Positions 9,872-17,787 of a stretch of DNA of 29,004 nucleotides are shown piece by piece. Source of the stretch: DASRBO01 sp035653595 (GTDB lineage: Bacteria > Actinomycetota > Acidimicrobiia > Acidimicrobiales > JAJPHE01); contig DASRBO010000093.1 in NCBI GenBank assembly GCA_035653595.1, positions 1 through 29,004 on the forward strand. The letters are read 5' to 3'. Position 1 is the first letter of the stretch; every line of letters begins with the position of its first letter. The translations under genes and the position numbers were made by a program. The notes beneath the pieces are model-generated. The model saw nothing but the letters and a program-made list of their open reading frames with translations, was not told where the DNA came from and did no database searches.

Positions 9872-11227
9872 CTAGAAGCTGGTGGGCGGGGTGGGTTGGG
9901 TGCCGGAGTAGGTGCTCACCGGCGTTCCCGAGGGGTCGCGGGTCGTGAATATCGAGCCGGAAAGGGTGAAGTTCCCTCCGCTCACCGTGCCCATCTGCTC
10001 GCCCAGAGCGCCGTTGTGGTGCGAGGTGGAGAAGGCGAAGGGGACCAGCTCCGGCCCCATGAAGCTGGCGCCGTCCTGCTCCAGTGTCTTCACCAGCGAC
10101 TGGCGCGTCGGGTTGCGGCCGGCCGCCCTGAGCAGCTGCACGAAGGTGTAGGCCACCGACATGCCGTAGACGGTGTTGCCGTCCCACGGTTCGTTGGCGT
10201 CGAACTGGTCGTGCACCTGGTGGAACAGGGCGATCCACGGGTTGGACGCGTCGCTCTCCGACGGGAGGTAGGAGGAGGTGATCACGCCGTCCTCGAGGTT
10301 GCCGCCGGCCTTGCCCTTGGAGATGCTCGAGAGCAGCCCGCTGAGGGTGGGCGGATCGGAGCCCACCGAGGACACCACAACGGTCGGGTGCCAGCCGATG
10401 CCGGCCGCCGCCAGCAGCGACAGGGCGGTGGCCACCGGGATGGTGTAGAGCACCAGGACCTGCGCCCCGGCGTTCTTGATGGCGGTGATCTGGTTGCCCA
10501 GGCCGTTGGCCAGCCCGGCCGAGGTGGCGTCATAGGTCTGGCGTGACACAACCGCCGAGCTGGGGATCTCCTGGTCGAGACCCTTCACCCCACCCTGGCC
10601 GAAGTCGTCGTTCTGGTACAGGTAGCCGACCTTCTGGCCCTTGAAGTGGTCGGCGATGTACTTGCCCTGGATCTTGCCTTCGATGGTGTAGTCCGTCTGG
10701 TATCCGAAGGTGTACGGATCCTGGCTGGGATTGTCCCAGCAGTCGCAGCCCGAGGCCACGAACAGGTCGGGGACCTTCTCTGTGTTGAGGAACGACTGCA
10801 CCGCCTCGTGCGTGGGCGTTCCCAGGCCGTTGAAGATGGCGAAGACGTTGTCCTGCAGGACGAGCTTGCGCACGACCGTGGCCGTGTTGGCCGGGTTGTA
10901 GCCGTCGTCCTGGTAGTTGTAGACGATCGAGCGGCCGTAGACGCCGCCCTTGGAGTTGACGTACTTGAAGAAGGCGCTGGCTGCCGGCGCGATCTCGCTG
11001 TATCCGGGTGCCGCCGGCCCGGTGAGGGGCTGGTGGCTTCCCAGGGTGACGGTGGTCGCGGTGATGCCGGGTGCCGAAGCCTGGTTGGTGCCGCCGCTGG
11101 AGCCAGTGGTGGTGGTACTCGAGGATGAGCTGGAAGAGCCGCCGCAGGCTGCCGCCACCATGGCGACGGTCGCGCTGACGGCAAGTACCTTCAGCCCCCT
11201 CGGTATCCGGTGCGGGCGAAGAATCAA
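9872..11227 (-). CDS. Branched-chain amino acid-type ABC binding lipoprotein
   Basis: This is the solute-binding protein of the liv-type importer, 451 residues from TTG 11227. That start gives a normal signal peptide: a basic N-terminus (ILRPHRIPRG), then VLAVSATVAMVAAAC with the lipid-anchor Cys28. A Ser/Thr/Gly linker follows, as in many actinobacterial lipoproteins. A purine-rich GAGAGGGGGG lies about 10 nt upstream. The frame stays open to 11383, but the extra part has no signal character and overlaps livM. The mature part is the type I periplasmic-binding fold (HQPLTGPAAPGYSEI, FGQGGVKGLDQEI). A CxC motif in SGCDCWDN is notable. Ligands in this family include branched-chain amino acids, amides, urea and aromatic acids, so specificity is open. 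It is the last gene of the operon. Confidence 0.9.
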   Translation of the reverse strand: MILRPHRIPRGLKVLAVSATVAMVAAACGGSSSSSSSTTTTGSSGGTNQASAPGITATTVTLGSHQPLTGPAAPGYSEIAPAASAFFKYVNSKGGVYGRSIVYNYQDDGYNPANTATVVRKLVLQDNVFAIFNGLGTPTHEAVQSFLNTEKVPDLFVASGCDCWDNPSQDPYTFGYQTDYTIEGKIQGKYIADHFKGQKVGYLYQNDDFGQGGVKGLDQEIPSSAVVSRQTYDATSAGLANGLGNQITAIKNAGAQVLVLYTIPVATALSLLAAAGIGWHPTVVVSSVGSDPPTLSGLLSSISKGKAGGNLEDGVITSSYLPSESDASNPWIALFHQVHDQFDANEPWDGNTVYGMSVAYTFVQLLRAAGRNPTRQSLVKTLEQDGASFMGPELVPFAFSTSHHNGALGEQMGTVSGGNFTLSGSIFTTRDPSGTPVSTYSGTQPTPPTSF

Positions 11228-11333
11228 GGTTGGGATACCCCCCTCTCTTGTCGAGCAGGTCGCCGATGGGATGCTCGCCCGGCGAGTTGACGCCGGCGGC
11301 GGCCATCGTACCGACTGGGACGCCCGATCGCGC

Positions 11334-12356
11334 TTATGCCCCCCGGGGCCGGCGGGATCCGCCGAAGCGGCGCCGGACGGCACCGGTCGCCAGGCGCAGC
11401 CCGGCCTGGACCCCGCCAGGGAACGAAAGCATCACCGCGATGAGCACCACCCCGTAGATGGCCAGGGAGAGGTTCGAGCTCACGGCCTTGCTCAGGGACA
11501 GGTGGCTCGACAACGAGTCGGAGACTCGCGGCAGGTAGACCAGGAGCAGACCGCCCCAAACGGCGCCGGCCAGGCTGCCCAGACCGCCGATCACCGCTCC
11601 GGTGAGGAGGGCGATCGACAGCACCAGGCTGAACCCGGCCGGGTTGACGATCCCAATGGCCAGGGCGTAGACGGCCCCGCCCAGGCCGGCGCAGGCGGCG
11701 GAGACCACGAAGGCCAGCACCTGGTTGCGGGCGACGTTGATGCCCGAAAGGGAGGCGGCGATCTCGTCGTCGCGCACGGCCCGGAAGTCCCGCCCGAACC
11801 GGCTGCGGATCAGGTTGGACAGCACCAGGAAGGTGACCAGGGCGCAGATGATCACGATCCAGGCCAGGTAGCGGTTGGCGCTGGTCTGGGAGATGAACCC
11901 GGGCGGGACCGGCGGGTTGACCGCAACGCCCTGCTCGCCCCCCAGGGCGCTGGCGTACTTGATGGTGAGCTCGGGCAGGCCGACCGCCAGGGCCAGGGTC
12001 ACCCCGGCGAGGTAGGGGCCCCGCAACCGGGCGGCGCCTATGCCGGTTATGAGCCCGGCAGCGGCGGCGGCCACGGCCGACAGGATGAGGACCACGGCCA
12101 GGGGCAGGTGCGAGTGCTTGCCCAGCAGGGCGGTGGTGTAGGCGCCCACCATCATGAAGGCGCCGTGCCCGAGGGAGATCTGGCCGTTGAGCCCGGTCAG
12201 CAGGCTGAGCCCGGCGATGGCGATGGCGTAGGAGCCGAGGGTGGCCAGCTGGAAGTTGTTGTAGTCGGAGAAGACCAGGGTCAGCAGCCACAGCAGCACG
12301 GCCGCCACCACGGTGTAGAGCAGGTGTCGGCCCAGCGTCGAGCGGAGGAAGCCCAT
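11334..12356 (-). CDS. livM: Liv-type ABC permease (LivM family)
   Basis: This 340-residue permease has many hydrophobic helices. The family motif GQISLGHGAF is at 58-67, and the cytoplasmic coupling segment reads GRDFRAVRDDEIAASLSGI. It would form the membrane channel together with LivH. It begins 4 nt after the livH stop and lies 106 nt before the binding-protein start, which is the widest gap in the operon. The Arg-rich C-terminus (RRRFGGSRRPRG) is probably cytoplasmic. Family assignment is firm; the transported solute is not shown by the sequence. Confidence 0.93.
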   Translation of the reverse strand: MGFLRSTLGRHLLYTVVAAVLLWLLTLVFSDYNNFQLATLGSYAIAIAGLSLLTGLNGQISLGHGAFMMVGAYTTALLGKHSHLPLAVVLILSAVAAAAAGLITGIGAARLRGPYLAGVTLALAVGLPELTIKYASALGGEQGVAVNPPVPPGFISQTSANRYLAWIVIICALVTFLVLSNLIRSRFGRDFRAVRDDEIAASLSGINVARNQVLAFVVSAACAGLGGAVYALAIGIVNPAGFSLVLSIALLTGAVIGGLGSLAGAVWGGLLLVYLPRVSDSLSSHLSLSKAVSSNLSLAIYGVVLIAVMLSFPGGVQAGLRLATGAVRRRFGGSRRPRGA

Positions 12357-12360
12357 CGCT

Positions 12361-13239
12361 TCAGACCCTCCTGGGTACGGCGCCGGAGAAGATGCCCGTC
12401 GGGCGGATCATGAGGATGACGATGAGGATCACGAACGCCCCCGGAGTCTCGAGGCTCGAGCGCAGGTAACCGCCGACGAAGCTGAGGGCCAGGCCCATGC
12501 CGAGCCCGCCGACCAGGGCGCCGACCGGGCTGTCGAGGCCGCCCAGGATGGCGGCGGTGAAGGCGTAGATGAGGACGTTGTCCATGTTGTTCGGCTCGAG
12601 GAACACCTTGGGGGCGACCAGGACACCGGCGATGGCCCCGACCACGGCCGCCAGGGCCCAGCCCAGGGTCAGCATCCGCCCCACCCGTACCCCGAGCAGC
12701 CGGGCCACCTCGGGCTCGAAGGCCGACGCTCTCATCCGCAGGCCGATGCCGGTCCACCGGAACAGCACCAGCAGGGCGAACATGACCACAACCACGGCGC
12801 CGATCACGTAGAGGTCGAAGTCGGACAGGGCGATGTGGTTCCTTCCGACCTTGAGCCCCACGACCGAGAAGTGCGCCGGATAGGCCCGGAAGCTGTCCCC
12901 CCAGATCATGCCCGCCGCCGCTTCGATCAGGATCAGCAGTCCCAGGGTGACGATGACGGCGTTGAGGGGCGGCTTGTTCTCCACCGGACGGATCAGCCCC
13001 CGTTCCACCACGGCTCCGGCCACCAGGCCGAAGGCCATGGCGGCCAGCAGGGCCTCCCAGTAGTTGGCACCCCGCTCGAGGACGCTGACGGCCACGTAGG
13101 TGGAGAGCATGGCCATCGCCCCCTGGGCGAAGTTGACGATGCGGGTGGCGCGCCAGATGAGGACCAGGGCCATGGCCACGGCGGCGTAGATCATCCCGTA
13201 GGTGACCCCGTTGAGCGTGTAGTCGAGGACCCTGGTCAT
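12361..13239 (-). CDS. livH: Liv-type ABC permease (LivH family)
   Basis: This 292-residue inner-membrane permease has the LivH motif NFAQGAM at 36-42 after the first hydrophobic helix (YGMIYAAVAMALVLIW). The coupling segment LLGVRVGRMLTLGWALAAV lies about two thirds along. Eight or so membrane helices can be seen. The gene lies 21 nt after the livF stop and 4 nt before livM, so it should be co-transcribed with both. Length and motifs are normal for the family. Confidence 0.93.
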   Translation of the reverse strand: MTRVLDYTLNGVTYGMIYAAVAMALVLIWRATRIVNFAQGAMAMLSTYVAVSVLERGANYWEALLAAMAFGLVAGAVVERGLIRPVENKPPLNAVIVTLGLLILIEAAAGMIWGDSFRAYPAHFSVVGLKVGRNHIALSDFDLYVIGAVVVVMFALLVLFRWTGIGLRMRASAFEPEVARLLGVRVGRMLTLGWALAAVVGAIAGVLVAPKVFLEPNNMDNVLIYAFTAAILGGLDSPVGALVGGLGMGLALSFVGGYLRSSLETPGAFVILIVILMIRPTGIFSGAVPRRV

Positions 13240-13260
13240 GTTCTGAGGCTGACTCCTCCT

Positions 13261-13968
13261 CTAGAAGCCGAGGTAGTGGTGGCGGAGCTCCTCGTCGCCG
13301 GCGAGCGCCGAGGCATCGGCCTGCACCGCAACCTTGCCGAGCGACAGCACCACCGCCCGGGCGGCGATCGACAGGGCGCTGCGGGCGTTCTGCTCCACCA
13401 GGAGCACGGTGAGCCCCGAGTTGGAGGACAGGCTCGCCACCAGCTCCATGATCTGGGCGGTGATCATCGGGGCGAGGCCGAGGGACGGCTCGTCCAGCAG
13501 CAAGAGGCGCGGCCGGGCCATCAGCGCCCGCCCGACGACCAACATCTGGCGCTCGCCCCCGGAGAGGGTGTAGGCGCTCCGGCGCCGACGCTCGGCCAGG
13601 GGAGGGAAGATCGAGAAGACCTCGTCGAGGGCCCGCCGCCGATCGGGTCGGTCGGAGCGCCACAGCGCACCGAGGCGCAGGTTCTCCTCCACGCTCAGGT
13701 CCTGGATGACCCCCCTGCCCTCCGGCACGTGCGCCACGCCCAGGCGCACGATGTCCTCCGGTGCCATGCCCACCAGTTCCTTGCCCTGGTAGCGCACCGA
13801 GCCGGCCCGCGACCGGACCAGTCCCGTCATCGCCCGCAGCAGGGTGGTCTTGCCGGCGCCGTTGGCGCCCAGGACGGCGGTGATCGAGCCGTCCTCCACG
13901 GTGAAGGACACCCCGTCGACCGCCTGCACGGGGCCGTAGCTCACCTTGAGATCGGAGACCTCCAGCAT
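13261..13968 (-). CDS. livF: Liv-type ABC ATPase (LivF family)
   Basis: This 235-residue ATPase powers the liv importer. Walker A is GANGAGKT (34-41), the Q-loop area includes HVPEGRGVIQDLSVEENL, the signature is LSGGE (135-139), Walker B is LLLLDE (155-160), and the switch region ends in LLVEQN. HVPEGRG and the DEPSLGLAP motif are typical of LivF. The ATG shares one base with the livG stop (TGATG), which implies translational coupling. The frame is open further upstream inside livG, but that ATG begins the standard LivF N-terminus (MLEVSDLKVSYG). Confidence 0.95.
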   Translation of the reverse strand: MLEVSDLKVSYGPVQAVDGVSFTVEDGSITAVLGANGAGKTTLLRAMTGLVRSRAGSVRYQGKELVGMAPEDIVRLGVAHVPEGRGVIQDLSVEENLRLGALWRSDRPDRRRALDEVFSIFPPLAERRRRSAYTLSGGERQMLVVGRALMARPRLLLLDEPSLGLAPMITAQIMELVASLSSNSGLTVLLVEQNARSALSIAARAVVLSLGKVAVQADASALAGDEELRHHYLGF

Positions 13969-14738
13969 CAGTCGCTGGCCCCGTCGTGCCCGGCGCCGAC
14001 GGCGTGACCGAGGTAGGCGGCTGTCACCCGGGGGTCGGTGCGCACGTCCTCCGGGGATCCGGAGGCGATGACGGCGCCGAAGTCGAGCACGACTATGCGG
14101 TCGCAGACCGACATCACCAGATCCATGTGGTGCTCGACCAGCATCACGCCCATCGTCAGGCGCAGCCGGCGGATCAGATCCGCCATTTCGGACATCTCGG
14201 CGTCGGACAGCCCGCTGGCCGGTTCGTCGAGCAGCAGCAGCCGGGGCCGGCTGACGATCGCCCGGGCGATGGAGGCCCGCTTGGCTATGGCATAAGGCAG
14301 CGTCGTGGCCAGGTGGTCGGCGTAGGACCCGATGCCCAGGTTGTCCAGCGCCTCCATGGCCGCCTGGCGGGCCCGGCGCTCCGAACGGTCCGAGGGCGGT
14401 GCGGCCAGCATGGCGGAGGCGAGGCCGCTCTCCCTGTGAACGCCCTGCATGACGTTCTCCACCACGGTGAGGCCGTGCCACAGCCCGACGCCCTGGAGGG
14501 TGCGCGATATGCCGAGCTTCTTTAGCTGGTGCGGGCGGGGGGCCACTCGCCGGCCGTCGATCTCCAGATGACCGAGCTGGGGACGCACGAAGCCGCACAC
14601 CACATTGAACAGAGTGGTCTTGCCCGCTCCGTTTGGACCGATCACGCCGACCACCTCACCCGTGTCGGCGGACAACGACACCCGGTCGAGGGCGGTCAGG
14701 CCCCCGAAGCGGACCGTCACCTCGGCCACGGTGAGCAT
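13968..14738 (-). CDS. livG: Liv-type ABC ATPase (LivG family)
   Basis: First gene of the liv operon, 256 residues from ATG 14738 (MLTVAEVTVRFGG). Walker A is GPNGAGKT (34-41), Walker B is LLLLDE (167-172), and the switch His is in LVEHHMD. The place of the LSGGQ signature is taken by LPYAIAKRASIARA (147-160), a degenerate form. Some LivG-like proteins with such signatures are known to me, so the gene need not be inactive, because LivF carries a normal LSGGE. A TTG at 14789 in the same frame would add 17 residues without family character. An 86-nt gap separates it from the divergent secreted-protein gene. Confidence 0.92.
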   Translation of the reverse strand: MLTVAEVTVRFGGLTALDRVSLSADTGEVVGVIGPNGAGKTTLFNVVCGFVRPQLGHLEIDGRRVAPRPHQLKKLGISRTLQGVGLWHGLTVVENVMQGVHRESGLASAMLAAPPSDRSERRARQAAMEALDNLGIGSYADHLATTLPYAIAKRASIARAIVSRPRLLLLDEPASGLSDAEMSEMADLIRRLRLTMGVMLVEHHMDLVMSVCDRIVVLDFGAVIASGSPEDVRTDPRVTAAYLGHAVGAGHDGASD

Positions 14739-14824
14739 GGCTGGAGGCACGCCGTCGATGATGGCACAGTGTCGGCTCCGGCGGGCCAATGGGCCAGCCC
14801 CGATGGCGGGAGACGAAGCTGACG

Positions 14825-17458
14825 ATGAAGACTGCCCGGGGCCTGGTCGCCGTCGCCCTGGCGTGCCTTCCGCTCGTCCTGATGCCCGCCGTAATGCCCG
14901 CCACCCCCGCTGCGGCTGCGGGCCCGTCGGCCTTCGCCCCCACCCGCCCGATGCTGGCTGGTACGACCGGGCCCGGTTGGGACGTGATCCTCGGGCAGCT
15001 GCCTGACGTCGGCGGCCCCCCCGCAGCGGCAGGCCTGCCGGCGCAGCATCCTTCGTGGGCCCCGGCCCAGGGCCAGCGTCGGGTCTCGGTTCACCAGCTG
15101 GGGCCGTCCGCCCGGGTCGCCAGCGGGACGTCGCTGGAGATACTCCGCCAGTTCGCCGGCATGACCCGCAGCGGGGAGGAGGCCGGCTTCGGTCTCGACG
15201 CCGAGCCGCCCGACACCCAGGCGGCCGCCGGGCCGGGGGGAGTGCTGGAGGTGGTCAACAGCGTCGGGGCGGTGTTCACGGCGTCGGGCACGTTGGTCAA
15301 GACCGTGGACATGCGCGCCATGCTCGGAGTGAGCGCAGGCTCGAGCTTCCTCGAGACGGACGCCCAGCTGCGCTACGACACGTCGACCGGCCGCTTCGTG
15401 CTCTGCGCCTTGCTGTTCGATCCCGCCGGGGACAGCCGGGTCATGTTGGCGGTGTCCGCCGGAGGCGACCCCAGCGGGTCGTGGAGCGTGCACACGGTGC
15501 AGACGGGCAATGGGGTGGTCTACGACCAACCCAAGCTGGCGGTGGGTTCGGACAAGGTCGGCGTGGCATGGAACGACTTCGACGCCAACGGCAACTACAC
15601 CGGCCAGGAACTGGTTGTGCTGGACAAGGCCCAGCTGCTGGCCGGGGTCACCAATGTCGCCCTGTCGCGCTTCGGTCCCCCCGACACCAGCCGCTTCGGC
15701 CTGGTGCCGGTCTCCTCCGAGCCGCCCGGGCCGACACTGTACGTGGTCTTCAACGGGAGCAGCGGACCGGTTCCCGGGCCGGCCTACGTGGGGCTGATGA
15801 CCATCACCGGAACGCCGGGCGCGGCCAACACCAACGTGGCCGAGGCCCGGATCACCTCCGATGCCGGCGGGGGCGCCTTCACGCCCACCCTGCCGCCTCC
15901 CCCCGCCGCCCAGGCCGGTACCAGCAAGGCAGTGGACTCAGGCGACGACCGCTTCCTGAGCGCGGTGGACCGGGCCGGGCAGCTGTGGATCTCCGGGGGC
16001 GACGCCTGTCCGGGCGGGGGCACCGCCTGCATTCGGCTGATCGAGCTGGATCCCGCCCATCCGGCTGCCGGGTTGGGTCGCGACTTCGACCTGGGGAGCT
16101 CCAGCTCCGACGCCTTCTACCCGGCCGTGGCCCTCGACGGAAACGGCAACGTGATAATCACCTTCAGCCAGTCGTCCGGCACGTCCTTCGTCGAGACCGA
16201 CGTGGCCGAGGAGCCGGCAGGGTCCACCGCCCTGGTCGGTCCCACCACCATCGCCGCCGGCGCCGGTCCCTACAGCGGGGACCGGTGGGGCGACTACAGC
16301 AGCGCGGTGCCCGATCCGTCCGACCCCAGCGACGTGTGGGTGGCGGGGGAGTACCAGGCGTCGGCGACCGACACCTCCCAGTGGGGCACGACGATCGCCC
16401 AGGTCACGGTGGGGGCCCCGACGGTGACGGCGGTGGTGCCAGACCAGGGCAACCAGAGCGGGGGCGACACCGTCAGCATCCAGGGCTCCGACTTCGTGGC
16501 CGGCGCGACCGCCGTCCAGTTCGGGACGGCGGCGGCGACCTCGGTGAACGTGGTCAGCCCCAACCTCATCCAGGCGGTCACGCCGTCGGCCCCCGGTCCC
16601 GGCACCGTGGCGGTCACCGTCTTGACCCCCAATGGGGCCAGCCCGCCCAACCCTGGCGCCGAGTTCGGCTACGGGCCGGTGCCGGGCCCGCCCGGGGCCG
16701 TCAGCGCCACGCCCGGGCCCCAGGCCGGAACGGCGGTGGTCTACTGGACCCCACCGCCGAACCCCCAGGGGGACGTGACGTCCTACACCGTCACCACCTG
16801 GCCGTCGGGCCCGGTGGTGACCGTCGGGGCCGGACAGGGGTCGGTCCTCGTTACCGGGCTCACCACCACGGCGCCGGTCCAGTTCTCCGTGGCGGCGTCC
16901 AACGCCACCGGGCGGGGCCTGGACTCCGCCCTGACCCGAGCCATGTCCACTGGCCCCGGGTACTGGCTGGTCGCCTCGGACGGGGGAATCTTCAGCTTCG
17001 GGACGGCCACCTACCTCGGCTCCACCGGGGCCATCCACCTGGCCCAGCCCATCGTGGGCATGGCCGCCACCCCCGACGGAGGCGGCTACTGGCTGGTCGC
17101 GTCCGACGGGGGCATCTTCAGCTTCGGAGACGCCCGCTTCTTCGGCTCCACCGGGGCCATCCACCTGGCCCGGCCCATCGTGGGCATGGCCGCCACCCCC
17201 GACGGGGGCGGCTACTGGCTGGTCGCGTCCGACGGCGGGATCTTCACCTACGGAAACGCCGGCTTCCTGGGTTCGACCGGCGGCATCAGGCTCTCCCGCC
17301 CCATCGTCGGGATGGCAGCTGACCGCAGCGGAAACGGCTACTGGCTGGTCGCGTCCGACGGCGGGATATTCACCTTCGGAGACGCCCGCTTCTTCGGTTC
17401 CACCGGGGCCATCCACCTGTCACGCCCGGTGGTGGGCCTGGCCGGTCTGGCCGGATGA
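14825..17458 (+). CDS. Secreted protein: propeller-like, IPT/TIG, FN3 and GYWLVASDGG repeats
   Basis: This 877-residue exported protein starts at ATG 14825 with a clear signal peptide (MKTARGLVAVALACLPLVL), cleaved near AAAAG at about 32. Residues 60-525 look like a beta-rich, sialidase/BNR-like propeller (for example PDTQAAAGPGGVLEVVN and DRWGDYSSAVPDPSDPSDVW). An IPT/TIG domain spans about 529-615 and a fibronectin type III domain about 620-705. Residues 712-877 are four copies of a 42-residue repeat around GYWLVASDGGIFSFGDA. That repeat is frequent in exported proteins of Acidimicrobiia and some other actinobacteria. No catalytic motif, sortase signal or membrane anchor is seen. A surface-binding or structural role is inferred. 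An in-frame ATG at 14789 is possible but would put charged residues before the signal. Confidence 0.82.
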   Translation: MKTARGLVAVALACLPLVLMPAVMPATPAAAAGPSAFAPTRPMLAGTTGPGWDVILGQLPDVGGPPAAAGLPAQHPSWAPAQGQRRVSVHQLGPSARVASGTSLEILRQFAGMTRSGEEAGFGLDAEPPDTQAAAGPGGVLEVVNSVGAVFTASGTLVKTVDMRAMLGVSAGSSFLETDAQLRYDTSTGRFVLCALLFDPAGDSRVMLAVSAGGDPSGSWSVHTVQTGNGVVYDQPKLAVGSDKVGVAWNDFDANGNYTGQELVVLDKAQLLAGVTNVALSRFGPPDTSRFGLVPVSSEPPGPTLYVVFNGSSGPVPGPAYVGLMTITGTPGAANTNVAEARITSDAGGGAFTPTLPPPPAAQAGTSKAVDSGDDRFLSAVDRAGQLWISGGDACPGGGTACIRLIELDPAHPAAGLGRDFDLGSSSSDAFYPAVALDGNGNVIITFSQSSGTSFVETDVAEEPAGSTALVGPTTIAAGAGPYSGDRWGDYSSAVPDPSDPSDVWVAGEYQASATDTSQWGTTIAQVTVGAPTVTAVVPDQGNQSGGDTVSIQGSDFVAGATAVQFGTAAATSVNVVSPNLIQAVTPSAPGPGTVAVTVLTPNGASPPNPGAEFGYGPVPGPPGAVSATPGPQAGTAVVYWTPPPNPQGDVTSYTVTTWPSGPVVTVGAGQGSVLVTGLTTTAPVQFSVAASNATGRGLDSALTRAMSTGPGYWLVASDGGIFSFGTATYLGSTGAIHLAQPIVGMAATPDGGGYWLVASDGGIFSFGDARFFGSTGAIHLARPIVGMAATPDGGGYWLVASDGGIFTYGNAGFLGSTGGIRLSRPIVGMAADRSGNGYWLVASDGGIFTFGDARFFGSTGAIHLSRPVVGLAGLAG
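16958..17455 (+). repeat. 126-bp tandem repeat, four copies (42 residues each)
   Basis: The TACTGGCTGGTCGC core recurs at 16961, 17087, 17213 and 17339, exactly 126 bp apart. The copies encode GYWLVASDGGIF, then F/Y-G-x-A-x-F/Y-x-GSTG, then PIVGMAA. Copies one and two are nearly identical at DNA level, while the third and fourth diverge slightly. The last copy is cut short by the stop codon. Recent duplication or gene conversion fits the pattern. Confidence 0.92.
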
Positions 17459-17465
17459 CGCCCTC

Positions 17466-17748
17466 ACGACGGCCTGGAACTTCGCCGACGTCTACGAGGT
17501 CATCGCCGAACGCCTTCCGGAGCCGCCGTGCCAGCTCCACGCCGAGCACACCGTGAGCTGGTCCGAGTTCGACCGGAGGCAGACGCCGTCGCCGCCGACC
17601 TCCTCGAGGCCGGCCTCGGCCGCCAGGCCAAGGTGGCGACCCTGTCTTGGTACGACTGGCATCGCTCGGCGGCAGTCCGTCGGGCAAGCTCGACTACGCC
17701 GGCCTGCGCGCCCTCGCCCTCGAGCGGGTCGGGGAACCGCCCGGCTAG
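17466..17748 (+). pseudogene. Acyl-CoA ligase remnant, N- and C-terminal ends only
   Basis: Starting directly after the secreted protein, the frame reads TAWNFADVYEVIAERLPEPP and then HTVSWSEFDRR. This is the N-terminus of an acyl-CoA synthetase of the MTAWNFADVYE type, with ACG at 17466 where the start ATG is expected. At about 17577-17580 the frame breaks. One more G would give DRRADAVAADLLEAGLGRQAKVA. After a short unmatched stretch the sequence resumes at SPSGKLDYAGLRALALERVG, the C-terminal catalytic-Lys region, ending at TAG 17746-17748. Some 400 residues, including all ATP-binding motifs, are missing. It cannot be an active ligase. An intact but different ligase lies at 28247-29004. 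Confidence 0.82.
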
Positions 17749-17787
17749 ACCGGCCTCCTGCTGCGATCAGGAGAGCGCCGGCCGGTC
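17748..17787. terminator. Nested inverted repeat between convergent genes
   Basis: The outer arms GACCGGCC (17748-17755) and GGCCGGTC (17780-17787) enclose the inner arms TCCTG (17756-17760) and CAGGA (17768-17772). The structure spans the end of the ligase remnant and the last codons of the mscS gene. No T tract follows, so termination is only suggested. Confidence 0.4.

Noticed and set aside
11228..11383. N-terminal extension of the binding lipoprotein
   Set aside because: It would bury the signal peptide inside the protein and overlap livM. TTG 11227 gives a regular lipoprotein signal.
16958..17455. Tandem repeats as a CRISPR array or minisatellite
   Set aside because: The repeats are 126 bp, in frame, without spacers, and encode a known protein repeat.
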